Shown here: one piece after another, positions 1 to 11,310 of the stretch | Layout of the letters: every line of letters begins with the position of its first letter | Position numbering within the stretch: position 1 is the stretch's first letter | Assembly: GCA_964036155.1 (NCBI GenBank) | Contig: OZ038423.1 | Location: 57,613,249-57,677,248, forward strand | Direction of reading: 5' to 3' | Length of the DNA stretch: 64,000 bases | DNA from: Diploscapter coronatus | Lineage: Eukaryota; Nematoda; Chromadorea; Rhabditida; Rhabditidae | Position numbers and translations under genes: made by a program | The notes under the pieces: model-generated | What the model was told of the DNA's origin: nothing | Database searches by the model: none | The model's input: the letters and a program-made list of their open reading frames with translations, nothing else

Positions 1-3000
1 CGTAAGAACTTCTCGGTCGAACATAATCAGGAAGAAGAACGCAATGCAACGCCGCGACTAGACTCCAGCCTGAAAAAATTTGTTTAAATTGAATTTTTAT
101 GACACAAGGATAGGCTAGGTTAGTAGGCAAATGATAATTGCAATTATTCCTTCAACAATAAGCTTAAAAAATTCAATTGTACTTTTCCTAAAGACGCTTC
201 TTCTTTAGAAAAGATATGAAATTTTTAAATTGCAATTACCATCCTAAACAAAGAAAAGGGGAAATGGCAAATGCACAAATTATCACAAATACGACATGGT
301 TGACCTTGACGAACGCGATCCATTTCATCCACAAACGCACCTTGCTTGATCTGTTGCTTCTCGGCCTGAGAACTCTCCTTGTCCTTCGCTGGGGGTATCG
401 ACGGGTGCGGCGCCGCGACGCTACGACGACTGCGGGAACTAGAAAATTGGAACATTTTAATCTATTCTGATTTTATAATTGTTTTTTTTTTCTATAATAG
501 CATGCTTATTTTTTATTTTAAATTTTTTCCGAAGTTACAGTAAGTAATGGAGTTCTGATAAAAATTTGACTTTTCTTGCCTTAGAAGTCATTTTTGAGGA
601 ATATAATTTTGAATAAAAGAATTATTTTAATTTCCTGGTTTTCCTAAAATCATACCTTAACTGAACGACCGCATTCTTCATCCCCATCAACGTATTTGCC
701 GTAGCAATTATAGCCAACAAATGTGTGGTTGTCAAAGAATTGCTGGCCTGCCATCTCACGTCCCTCGCATACGACTCATAACTACGACGGAATCTTTGGG
801 GCAGGACGACGGAGAACTGACCTGAATTATAAGTTTCAGGTTTGGTTCAGGCCTTTTTTACTTTTTCATGTATAGCTAGGAGTTTTTTTTATAACTTGTC
901 CAAAAATTTACCATGTCTCGAAATATTGCCAAAGTAGAGTTGATGTAAGGGCCGACAGAGGGAGAGTCGTTTCAAGCAGACGGAGTCTGAAAATTTAGAT
1001 TTCAAAAAAAGTTTTATTTTTCGAAAAAATTAAAATTTTACCCAAGTCATCGTCCAAAAACCATCCATGCAGCAGGGAGAGCATCAATCGAGCCACATCC
1101 AGGTACAAATTCGCTTCGAATTGCCAGGTCAGTCTTCTGAAAGTCAGAAAATTTCCTATAGAAATCCAAAGCAAAATTAGTTTCCTCTAGAAATCTCATG
1201 TTTTCTTTCAAGTCCTGAATGTTCAGAGTTTCAAAGTCTACGAATTTTTCTTTCTTTAATTAAATTTACAAAAAATCCAAAATTGCCTCACTTGGACAAA
1301 TCATGCATCTGTCTGGAGTCGCTCATGTCGGTTCTGCTGACGATTTGCTGGATCGGTCCATCGTGATCGGCCGCTTTCACCGCTTCTTCCGAAGCGTCAA
1401 TGTTTAAAATGCCGCCGATCAGATTTGAGACCTGAAGTTTTTATTTGTTTTCAAGAAAAAATACTGGGTTTGGCTCAAAAATTGAAAAAGGACCTCGAAT
1501 TGCACCAAATGAGCCCCCATATTGCATCCAGGCAATGGGACAATGCTCATCGGGGGGCCGAGCTGATTCACACCGCCCGCCTCTGTCGAGTGTCTCTGCT
1601 TTCCGAGGGTCTGGACGACCTGTTGTTTCACAGCATCGATATTCTTGTGTTTGATGGCTCTGAGCATCTGCACGGCGTGACTCGCCCCGGTCGTTTCGTC
1701 CGTTCCCTCCTCTCGACCAATTTGTTCATCACAAGCAGCAAAGACGTCTTCACCAAGCTGAAAAATCAACATTTAACTTCGAAATTAACCTAAAATTCAG
1801 ACTAAGGTCCAATAGACTTCAAACGTCAAGTTAATTCTGAGGTTATCATCAAATTTTCTATTTAAATTCGAAAGCAGAATTTCACTCACCAAGCCAGTAA
1901 CAATCCTGTCGATATTCGCCGTCTCCATCTGCCAGACATAGACACTTCCGTCGTCCAATTTGACGAGCATGAAGTCGTCCAGAGGGCGCCATTTTACGTC
2001 TTTCACGGGGTGTGGATGCCTCGAAGCCAACAGCATACATCTCATCTCCTTGATGTTCAGAAGAGCAACAGAGTGGTCCGCAGCGATCGAGCAGACGCAT
2101 TTCACGACTTGGCGCTGAAAGTTCCATTTTCAAAAAATCCGGAAGAAAATAGTTATTTTTCAAAGATTATCACAGAACATCTTTTTCCTCGAAACTTACA
2201 GTCAAACAACTCTTTTTGATCAAGTTATTCAAAAATTACATCAAATAAAAATATTCTCCAAAAATCCCATAAAATTATAGGTGGTCTAATTTTCTAAAAA
2301 AAAAAAGGCTAAATTATTGTTTCTTTCAAAAAAGTCTAACAATTTCTTACACTCGTATTCGTCGGTGGGACACAGAATCTCAGAATCGGGCCTCCGTGAA
2401 CGACAAATCTATGAATTCTCGTCGCCGTGTTGATGTTCCAGACGATCACCGAGAAATCATCTGCTCCGGAAAGGAGAAGTTGCGGATCAAAGCGGAAATG
2501 ATGCTCATGGGGGTAGAACATTGATCTGGAATTTTTTTTTTTAATTTTATACCTTTCTAAAAATTTCTACACAATGAAGAAATGGGTTAAAGTAAAGATG
2601 ACATATTTGAATTTAATAGAGTCATCGAAATAACGAAATGAGAAAATTAGAGAACTTGCCTTTTCGTTTTAGAAATTTTATTTTTACAAAACTTTCTCAA
2701 TGAAAGAAATATGACTAGGGGAAACTTTTCTATTTCTATTTTCCGAAAATCTGACCTAACAGCGCCCTTATGCCCGACGAGTTTTCTGGAATTGGACCGT
2801 TCCTGTGGGACCTCCAAAAGCTGTCGGGAGAGAATCTCGCACGCGTAGGTCATCATGATCAGACCGTCCTGGCGACCGAGGAGCAGTTTTCCTTGAGAGG
2901 CCACGAAAAGTGAGCAAGTGATAACTACGGAGTTCTGCAAAATTTTGCATTTTAAATATCTTTTCTTCATATTTTTCAGCTTGTAAAAGTGAATCTTAAT

Positions 3001-5289
3001 TTTTTCTCAAAATAAAGAAAAAAAAAACTTACTAAAGCCGGCAGCGGCGAAATTTCATCTTCATTCAAGCACTGCCAAACCGTTTCCAGGCTCTCTTCGA
3101 AGGTTCCTTTGTAGACTGAAATATATTAAATTTAAAAAAAAAATGATGAAAAATAATAAAAATACCCAATGGAAGCTGAGTAGGAGTGGTGATTTTGCGC
3201 ATGAAGTCCTTGTCGAATCTGGGAATTCTCCAGAACGAAAGCTGCCCTGTTCGAGAGGCCCTCGCCACCTGATAGGCGTTCTGCCTTTCTTCCGGAAGCA
3301 TCGAAGAAAACGTGAATGAGACACCGTTGATCCACTGAAATTGGAAAATTAGGAAGTTCAGGAAAAATTCTAGAATAGAAAATAGTTCTTAGAACATGAA
3401 CATTTATTTTAAAATGTTCCAATTTCTTCGTTCTAGAACATCTGATATTCTAAAAGGTAAAAATTTACCCCTTGATACTCCTCCTTCAAACCCTCCAATC
3501 TAGCAACTTCAAAAGGTTCTTTGGCTCCGAGGTAGTTCTTCGAGTCCTTTCCGAAACATTCCAGAACTTGGGGGCCTTCCAGGATTCTGGAAAGAAGATA
3601 AACTTTTTTTTTTAAATATTGGAAGCTTCCTCCACCAATTTCCCTCTAAAAACTAACTCGATAACACATAACACTTCAAATGGGTTAAATTTTTTGAGGT
3701 TTTTTTAAAATAATAAAATGGAGGTAAAAGATTACTGTATCGGAAGTTGGTAGATTTGAATGGTGTGGTCGAGATGACAAATAGCGGCTTTGTCGATGTC
3801 GATTAGTTGCCCATAGACGGCTCGATGAGGACATTCCACGCTCACGACGGGAACAAGGTCATGGAGATCGACTAGCTACCAATTAACAAATTAAAATAGT
3901 TATCCTTCCGTCATAAAATTTGTAAGAAAAAGGATACGAATTATAGAATTTTATTGGAGGAACTTTCTTTAATTTTTATGCAAAATGAGGGAAGAAAATA
4001 TTTACCTGCCAACAAGCTGCAGTGACAACCAAAATGTATCGGGAATTGGCGGGATTGAAAGACACGGACTGCACTTCAAGCAACTCCAAACGCTTAGACT
4101 CGTCTTCATAAAGGGCATTTGCAAGATCCTGAAATCGGCAAAACTGAGGAAAAATTGAATCTTTCATCAATTAGCATTTTTCAAGTAAATTGATGTTTTA
4201 GAGTTTTTTCAATTCTTTTCGGAGATTTTTCTTATTTTTAAAATAAAAATGACCTTTTTCTCCAGCTCAACCAAGGACCAGACTTTGATCATCCCGACCA
4301 TCGTCACTCCGATTAGACGATCAGGACAGTTCGGTGTCAAGTTCGAGGTGATCACGAAGCTCGAGATCCAATCAGGCTCGACTCTGAAAATTTGAATTTT
4401 ACTTTTTCTAGTCTACTTTTCAAGATTTGCCTAGAACTGATATGATAAACGATCGTCAGATCTTGCGGATCGAGCACTGTAAAATCATTGTAATCGCCAA
4501 CGGCGAATATTCGAGTGGCCCGAGTGTGGCGAGACGATTTGTAGGACTGAAAAAGTATTCATTTTTCCTGTTCGCCCGAAAGTACTCACTCTCGATTTTA
4601 GAAGAAAGAATACATTTTACTAGGGAATTACTCACTCTTTGAAAACCACATAATTTTTTAAACAAAAGCGCTCAGTTTTAGCAAAATAGTACTCAGATGC
4701 CCTCACATATGGTTGCATTTGACGATGCACGTAAATCGACGAGGTCGAATTGACGCATCTCCCGTCTTGAATGTCCCACAGACAAAGCTGACCGTCCGCG
4801 GAACAGGTCACGACTCGGCTGAAAGCAGTTTTTGATTTTATTTTTAAAGTTAAAATAAAAATTACGTCGAATTAGCGAGTGTCGAGGTCGGAGAAATCGC
4901 AGTGATCGCGCATTCGTGCCCGATCATCAATTTGGCCGGATTCAGCGCGTCGTCCCCGCACTTCCAAACGATCACATGGCCGTTTTCGGCTCCTGAAATG
5001 TGTTGTCATTTTCAGCTTCTAAAATCGATAGTTTCAAAAGTTTAATTTTTCGAAACTCTGCCGGTTAAAAGTTGTATTTTCAAACCTTCTTTCTAAGGTT
5101 TTATGAGACTTTTCTAAAAGTAGAATATCTTCAAGTCCTACCAGTTACAAGCGTGGTCCGGTCACTCAGGAACCTCGCGGCAGTCATTTTGTTCTCCGGC
5201 GGTTTAGGGCCCCATATAACAAGCGGCGCGATCAGCCCTCCGGCCGCGTGCGTCGTCGGGGTCGGAATCGGGGGCGTGTCACCGGACAT
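1..5289 (-). CDS. WDR7: WDR7 / rabconnectin-3 beta homologue, 3' end cut by window edge
   Basis: WD40 scaffold protein that, with DMXL/rabconnectin-3 alpha, regulates V-ATPase assembly and acidification of synaptic vesicles and endosomes (family knowledge). The start at 5289 lies five bases after a TTTCAG acceptor, and the N-terminus contains PLVIWG, as in the family. About 18 exons can be followed leftward. WD repeats show as CSADGQLCLWD (near 4.8 kb), WISSFVI (4.35 kb), SGADDFSVIVWN (2.45 kb) and SIAADHSVALL with DGSVYVWQM (1.9-2.1 kb), all strongly WDR7-like. The middle of the protein follows: LYLDVARLMLSLLHGW (1.1 kb), TTTHLLAIIATANTLMG (0.7 kb), a Ser/Arg linker (0.2-0.45 kb) and a final partial exon, 1-69, with LVAALHCVLLPD. 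The C-terminal WD repeats lie outside the window. Exons are 70-350 bases long. Family identity is firm; exact exon ends at 0.2-1.4 kb are less certain. Confidence 0.93.
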
Positions 5290-5862
5290 TTTGACTGAAA
5301 TCGAAGAATGAACCAATTTGCGACAAAAATCAGCGAAAACAACTAATATCGGATGCCAGTATGTAAAATACGCAAGACCACGCCCACTTTGCAAAACCCA
5401 CACAAAGAACCTGGAAGAGTGAGGAAGAATGAAAAATTTCAAAAATGTTATCATTTTGTGCCAGTGCATTCTAATATTTTCTCCAGAATATTTGAGTATA
5501 GGTATTTTGAATGATTTATATTTTGCGGGATGATTTCTTCCAATTCTTCCATTATTATCAGGCACGCATTTTGAAGTTTCTATGACTCTGATTCACTCGG
5601 AAAGACACCCATAACTTGTGCTATTAAACCGTGTTCAGGACCATTTCTTCTCTCTGAGATTTCTCACTTTAGCACTGATCTATTTCGCTATTTCTTCAAT
5701 TTTTCTGTTTGAACGATTTGTCCCATCATTTCATCATTTCGTTTTCCCTCTGCTTCACCGGCTATATAAACATCAAAGACTTACGTGTCGCCGGCAAACT
5801 TCAGACGCTTTTTCCACTTTTCGTTTTATTCGATTTCCAACTCTCAAAGTTCCTATTTTCAG
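5290..5862. promoter_or_regulatory. Divergent promoter region between WDR7 and the Gly/His-rich gene
   Basis: This 573-base stretch separates two start codons facing away from each other, so it must hold both promoters or outrons. Spliced-leader-type acceptors sit at both ends: CAG at 5295-5297 on the minus strand, five bases before the WDR7 start, and TTTTCAG at 5856-5862 on the plus strand, directly touching the downstream ATG. No TATA box or other named element could be assigned. Open frames crossing this stretch show no protein-like composition. Confidence 0.5.
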
Positions 5863-6494
5863 ATGGATCCCAGACAGAATTATTCTCCGTACCAGAACCA
5901 GGGTCATCAGGGACCTCATCCGGTAGATTTTATTGAGTTTGCCAATTTAATCCCACGAGTTCAGAACTCTGGAATCGGTCACGGCGCTGAGCCCGGACAC
6001 CAACCTCATCCCGGACCTTGCCAGCATGGAAATCAATCCATTGGTCACGGAGCCGCCCCAATGGGAGGAGGTCAGCATCGCGGAAACTGTCCGAGCGGTC
6101 CTCATCAACACGGGAAGATCGGCGAGGGAGCAGGGCCCGGTCACCACGGCAACTGCCCTAGCGGACCTCACCAACACCAGCACATCGGCGGTGGAGCAGG
6201 ACCGAATCCGAACGTAAGCGGACCGCAATATTCTGCATATGGAGGTGGGCCTGCTCCTCCTCCTCAGCCACAACCGAACTATGGGGGGATGGGCCAGGGT
6301 GCCGGACCAAATGTGATTATGCCACATCAAGAAATTCCGGTATACATTTGAGTAAATTTTGACGAAGAAGCGATTTTCAGCAAGTCCCCATTGGAGGCGG
6401 CGGAATCGGCCACGGAGCTGCACCGAATTCAAACCAATACAACGCGTATGGACAGGGAGGTCACGGAATCGGAGGCGGAGCGAGACCCTATTAA
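5863..6494 (+). CDS. Small Gly/His/Pro-rich orphan protein, 196 aa
   Basis: Two exons, 5863-6339 and 6381-6494, are joined over a 41-base intron and give 196 residues with no signal peptide or membrane segment. The ATG touches a TTTTCAG acceptor, so the mRNA is probably trans-spliced with no leader of its own. After an N-terminal stretch rich in Asn, Tyr and Gln, the protein is built from imperfect repeats of the type IGHGA-x-P and GNCPSGPHQH (the latter twice, near residues 85 and 108). It ends GIGGGARPY. The spaced His and Cys residues could bind metal, but no known domain is recognisable and this is inference. A polyadenylation signal AATAAA follows at 6606-6611. The gene converges on the CX-module gene at 6916. 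Function unknown. Confidence 0.8.
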
Positions 6495-6915
6495 ATCTGA
6501 TTTATTATTCTATTATATTTTCCCAGAACATGCATGCATGTATTTCAAAAAACGATTCGCTACCCTCATCTTTACTTAATGATTTCATAATGATTCACTT
6601 TATGAAATAAACTCGCTTTATTGAGGCACGAAAACGTGATTTTATCACAATGAGAATTTCAAGGTACAAAGTAAACATAGAATTTAGAAGAAAAAGATAG
6701 CACAACTTCAATAATACCAGCAGATTCGGCATGTTGTTTTACAACTTCTAGGTACTTGAGATCAGAGAGAGTATGACAAAATTGAGCGGTGACTTCATCA
6801 GGCCAGTTTTGGATATGTTATGAGAATTATAGTCAGATGATGAGGTGGTTCAAATGTTGATTTGCAAGGTTGTCGAAATCAATTTAAAGTTAAACTTGAC
6901 GTTTTGCATCGTTAA
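6495..6915. other. Intergenic, two converging 3' ends
   Basis: About 420 AT-rich bases separate the stop codons of the Gly/His-rich gene and the first CX-module gene. Only the plus-strand polyadenylation signal at 6606-6611 can be assigned. Nothing else is seen. Confidence 0.5.
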
Positions 6916-7747
6916 TCAAAGACTGAATGGTTCATTCTCTCGCTGATCATTTTTGCCCTTCCGACACATATAGCAACAGTGCATCGTCCATCGTACGGCT
7001 TCAATGCAGAAGACGCACAAAATTGACAGCACCAGGATCAGAATGAGCAAACGACTAAAATTCTTCTCGAGCTTTCTATTGAGGAAGATTACGACTTACA
7101 ACAACCCGGTGAAGACCCCACTTTCTTCACAACACTCGTACCCACAACAATAGGCCTCTTCGTCTTTGCATCCATACGCGATTTCCTTCGGCTTCGTTTC
7201 ATTCTCGTAGAAGACCCGACCGAATTGGGGATCTTGCGGATCGATCTTATTGATGCATACGGTAGGATAGGTCTCGTTCGGATTAATGTACGAGGAATCC
7301 CAGTAATAATGACGTTTGTCGAATCTGAAGAGCAGAATTTATGGGGCAAATTTCTGGCAGCAAGATCTGCCACAATAGTTTCGGAAAGAGAAGTTGGAAG
7401 ATCATTCCATGATATTGAAATTCAAGATTTTTACATGATCGGCTGAGCTGGAGCTACGATGATGTGTCTTCCAGCGGCGAAGGAAAGATATCGTCCTCCG
7501 AAGACTGTAGAGCGGAATAAACTAGTTCTTTCGATAGATCCCGTCGTCGACGTTTTATAGCTGAATTTCCTGCTGCTAGAACTGCGAGAATGAGAAGATG
7601 AGTGGGAACGGTCACTGGAGTGACCTCGGCCACCTAAATTCTTTACTTTCTGAGGAAAGAGGGGAAGATTAACGAACCTCCTCGACCGCCCTTGGAGAAA
7701 GTCGTTTGCACTGCGCAAATGGCTATGATTAGCAAACATAGTCGCAT
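6916..7747 (-). CDS. CX-module type I membrane protein (gene 1)
   Basis: Nematode-type secreted or membrane protein of unknown function. Exon 1 encodes a signal peptide (MRLCLLIIAICAVQTTFS) followed by Gly/Arg residues. A 44-base intron leads into a Ser/Arg/His-rich segment. The next exon carries the CX module: HYYWDSSYINP, then QFGRVFYENETKPKEIAYGC and CCGYECC, the signature cysteine pattern. The last exon gives one transmembrane helix (LLILILVLSILCVFCIEAV), a CC pair and a short polar tail. The intended topology is therefore an outside CX module, one helix and a short inside tail. It has the same strand and domain order as the gene at 11.3-12.7 kb, so the two are probably duplicates. Family assignment rests on motif memory. 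Confidence 0.85.
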
Positions 7748-7966
7748 CTCACAGGTGTTGTTGCTCTAGGCAACGACGAGGAATGGTGTTGCCTTTTCAA
7801 CTAATATTGGGACAATAGTCTGAGATTAGTATCTATCCATAAGGGAATGAAAGTAATCTCGACTTCTGAAACGAATTTAAAAATTCGGAGTAAAGCATGA
7901 TATTACGGTAGGATAAAGTTAAATATGGAGAAGAAATGCATGAACGAAACAATTTTCATGAGGTTC

Positions 7967-8110
7967 TCTAACAAGGGAACGTTTCGCTTTGTCCGCCTTC
8001 AATCGGGCTGATTTTTCACTCGTGTACCAAGTCGAGGTCGCTGATTCGGTATATGGGTGAAAAATCAGCCCAATTAGAGACGGGGCAAGGTGAAACGTTC
8101 CCTTGTAAGA
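7967..8110. repeat. Fold-back inverted repeat, about 62-base arms
   Basis: The left arm (7967-8028) and right arm (8048-8110) are inverted copies matching over roughly 60 positions with scattered substitutions and a small indel. They share ACAAGGGAACGTTTC at the outer end and GGGCTGATTTTTCAC near the loop. The loop is about 19 bases. No coding frame accompanies it. Arm length suggests a MITE-like fold-back element or a long hairpin transcript; the pairing of the arms argues against a chance palindrome. Confidence 0.75.
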
Positions 8111-8424
8111 CCAAAATCGAACTCTCGAAGAATAATAAAGTAGCTGTTTTCGTCGGACTATCCGGGGTTTTTCCTCTAGTAGAAAAAGATGCATCTAACT
8201 AACGAACTTATTCCATTTTGCGAGACACTCCCACAATGGTGCTAATAGAGAGGAGGGGACTACGAGGTAAATGAGCTAAGAGTATGAAAGGGAGGATAAA
8301 AGATAGAGCTCGACGACGACTCAAAAGAATGATTAATTTGGGACTAGCAGATAGCAGAAAGGAAAGTAGCATACTAAAATAGCCGCAGGAAGATCGGCTT
8401 TTAGATAAAATTACTAGCTAAACT

Positions 8425-8595
8425 TTATATTGTGGATGATATTTCACAGAAGCCGAAGCCAAATCCAAATCCAAAACCCTTTATCCTCAATTCGATAGAG
8501 TCAACAAAAAGACGCAGATAAGTGCTTAGAATGAATAGGAGTGCTATAAAAAGCAGAAATGATCCTACTTTGAGGAAGTAGCATAATATTTGATT
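8425..8595 (-). pseudogene. Orphan terminal exon encoding a transmembrane segment
   Basis: After a minus-strand GCTAG acceptor, a 57-codon frame runs to a stop at 8425. It contains a clear membrane helix (GSFLLFIALLFILSTYL) followed by a short basic part and alternating Gly-Phe residues. The layout copies the last exon of the neighbouring CX-module genes on the same strand. No CX module or other partner exon was found just upstream. A candidate signal-peptide frame starts with MLKFRLFISVGSILTIFIIS near 9375, but joining the two is guesswork. It may be a decayed family member or a gene whose other exons I cannot see. Confidence 0.35.
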
Positions 8596-9895
8596 CTAGC
8601 ATGTGTAGAGATGAAAACTTTTCTTTTGAAGGATAAAAAAATTAGTTTAATGTTAGCTTTGAAAAAAGATCGAGTGATTTTGCAGCGGAGGTAATTTTGG
8701 AATAATTTCGGAAATCGGAGAAATTTTGGACGAAGAAAAACGTATCCCTAGGGATAGATCGATGCGAATAGAGGGAACGAAAGGGAGTCATGAGAAAGAT
8801 AGCCGCAAAGGAAGAGAGCGGAAGAGAGTCCACAACCGGTTTTCGCTCTGTCGAATTTACGAATTACGCTATGTGACCTGATGAGCCTATAAGAGAAAAA
8901 CCCCAGATAGTAGCCTGAAAAATTTCCAGAATTATTGCAAAATTCTGAATCACTTCCAAAGGAAGTTAATTAAACCTTTCGAAACACTCGGTACTGTAAA
9001 GAGTCACCATTCTTACAGCTTTTTTAAAGATATAAAAAGAGTTAAGTACCTTAGGAAATCTTTCACAAGAATTTTCGTAAGATCCTCGTTAATCAAATCA
9101 GGAAAATTAGTCAGGCACGGGAAAAATCGAAGTCTGAGGAAAATTCGCAGGAAGACACCGGACGTTTCGCGTCTGTTGACACTCGCTTTCGGAAGCAGGC
9201 GCAAAGGTCTGAGGACTGACGAAAAAAGCGAAGGCGCGAGGAAAATATTATGCACACACAACATAGCATTCGATGGTGAAAACGTGATCGAATTGGGAAT
9301 ATTGATAAATTGATACGAAATGATAAAAATTGTCAAAATCGAGCCAACTGATATGAAAAGTCTAAATTTAAGCAAGTCATTTAAAACTATTATTCAAAGT
9401 AAATTAACATAAGAATAATAAAGTAATCCAAGAAATATATATATATATAATTTTAAATTGAGCATTTTGATATGAAAAATGCCAAGCATTTAGTCGATTC
9501 GAGACCAATGCATTGGGGCATAATAAATTGGCTCAATTTCGTGACCAGTCTTCATTATTCTACTACTTCCTCTCGACATGTACACCATTTAGAATCTTCA
9601 ATTTATAAAATTTATCTAAATATACAAATTTGATATATAAAATATATCTCGTTAAGTAAATGTACCCATAATTTAATATATCGAATTCTTGGTGCGAAAA
9701 ATTGTCATGGTCTAGCAAAGTGAGTCACAGCTAATAGAAAGTGCTTGTACTGAGGTTAATAATTGAATTTAGAGATCTTAACATTACTGTTAAAACTACT
9801 GGTCGCTGTTAAGACTAGCACCAATATGCCAGATATGGTTCAGAATACTATTTTGACTAGTCTAGATACGTGTAATTGTTATATACTGGAAGTAT

Positions 9896-10102
9896 TTAGG
9901 TATAATATGGAGGTGGAGCTTCAGGTCCGGCTAAAACTGATATATCTTTTAATTTTTAGAAGTTATTTCTATACCCATATGCCCAGGCACGTAGTCTTTA
10001 TCTCTTCGGTTAAATCCTTGATTGAAATTGCGGCTCTTCCGGAAAAATATGTACAACATCGGAATGCAACAGCACAATAGAAGTAGAATAGTCAGCAAGA
10101 CC
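9896..10102 (-). pseudogene. Orphan terminal exon pair: transmembrane segment plus PPPYY tail
   Basis: Two minus-strand exons, 9975-10102 and 9896-9930, are separated by a 44-base GT...TTTTAG intron, the typical size here. Together they encode a membrane helix (VLLTILLLLCCCIPMLYIFF), a basic stretch and a tail ending APPPYYT before the stop. This is again the layout of the 3' end of a CX-module gene. The upstream exons, including any CX module, were not found before 11.3 kb. A competing plus-strand open frame of 105 codons crosses the same bases but has no recognisable content. The correctly sized intron, frame continuity and PPxY tail favour the minus strand. Confidence 0.45.
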
Positions 10103-10987
10103 CTAAATTTGGGCGCATAATCTAACTAAAATATGAGACTTCTTGCAAAGTTCATACATTTAACCCATACTAAGTTCAAGAAGAAAATTTATCACGAAAA
10201 AATATATGAACTTGCCAAGAAGACAAGATACAATGAACTCTTCTGAATCAAACTATATTTTTATTGTGTGTAAATCAACACGAGATAATTTGAAAACTGA
10301 ATCTTCGATAATAAATTTTACCCATAATAATATCAGCTGAAGAAAACGACAAGATACAGAAAATGTGATGAGCGTTGAGGAGGGAAATCTCGTGGTCATG
10401 CAAGCAAGGAAGTTTTAGCAAACTTTAAGTTTGAAAAAGTGGTCCAAGAGTATTGGGTTGAATGGGAATATTTTATGATTCTGAAAATCAATATTTCTCA
10501 CAAATAGAACTTTTCAGAATCATGAATATTTTCACGAAAGCACTTATAAAATAAGGTATATGGCATTTTGGGGGAAGTTCGTAGACTAAGCAGAATTTGA
10601 AGCAATTAAATTTCTAGGGATTAGAATTTAATGACTGAGCCCACCAATGCCAATTCTATCGTATCGTCTAAAATGAGCGTCTTAAAAGTTTGCATATTTC
10701 ATTTTTCACAGCTACGAATATGCCATGCCAGCATTCTGGGCTCGAGTCCACAAAACTAGTGCTATCAACATTTCACTTATACTTACACGTCTTATGATTA
10801 AGCTACCTATCCTTAGGAGTGATATGACTTGACTATTTTTGAAAACGCCTAATTTCAAGTGTGAAGATTTGAACATTGTGTACTTTTGAAGATATTGAGG
10901 AATTGGAAAATTCTATAACAAAATTAACTGCCTAGTGCTGGAACGCAAGCAAAGCAATTTGGTTTGGGGGTGGGGTTTGGTGAATTT

Positions 10988-11011
10988 GAAGAAGAAGAAG
11001 AAGAAGAAGAA
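10988..11011. repeat. GAA microsatellite, 8 units
   Basis: Eight uninterrupted GAA units lie between the orphan transmembrane exons and the second fold-back repeat. The stretch is intergenic. Confidence 0.9.
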
Positions 11012-11020
11012 TACAAGAAA

Positions 11021-11154
11021 TGGTATTAATCCTCATTAGGGCAAGATGCGACTACAAGAAAATAGTGTGCAAAATATGAGTCTTTGTCGCTCTCGTTTTT
11101 GCACACAATTTTTTTTGTAGTCACATCTTATTCTAAAAGGGATTGATATTACCA
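11021..11154. repeat. Second fold-back inverted repeat, about 55-base arms
   Basis: The left arm (11021-11074) and right arm (11097-11154) are imperfect inverted copies. Best preserved are GACTACAAGAAAATAGTGTG with its partner and TGCAAAA/TTTTGCA next to the 22-base loop. The sequence differs from the fold-back at 7967-8110, but arm length, loop size and intergenic position are alike. It is probably a non-autonomous fold-back element or a hairpin RNA. No coding capacity. Confidence 0.7.
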
Positions 11155-11310
11155 AAAAACTAGTTTAGATGTTAATTTGTCTTTTTTTTCTGTATTCTAC
11201 TACTAAAAATTTAAAAGAAATTATCTTCAAATCAGATATCTTTTTAGAATTTCAAGAAATTTTCAAATTCACCAAAATCCTTGGGTGAAATTACAACACT
11301 GGATTCAAAT

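Noticed and set aside
5131..5565. 144-codon minus-strand frame extending WDR7 upstream
   Set aside because: The part before 5289 lies upstream of a TTTCAG acceptor and has no homology, so the family-like start MSGDTPP at 5289 is preferred.
5947..6432. 161-codon minus-strand frame under the Gly/His-rich gene
   Set aside because: A shadow of the repetitive plus-strand coding sequence, which has its own acceptor, intron and polyadenylation signal.
9763..10080. 105-codon plus-strand open frame
   Set aside because: It overlaps minus-strand exons that have a correctly sized intron and a membrane helix. The plus-strand product has no recognisable content.
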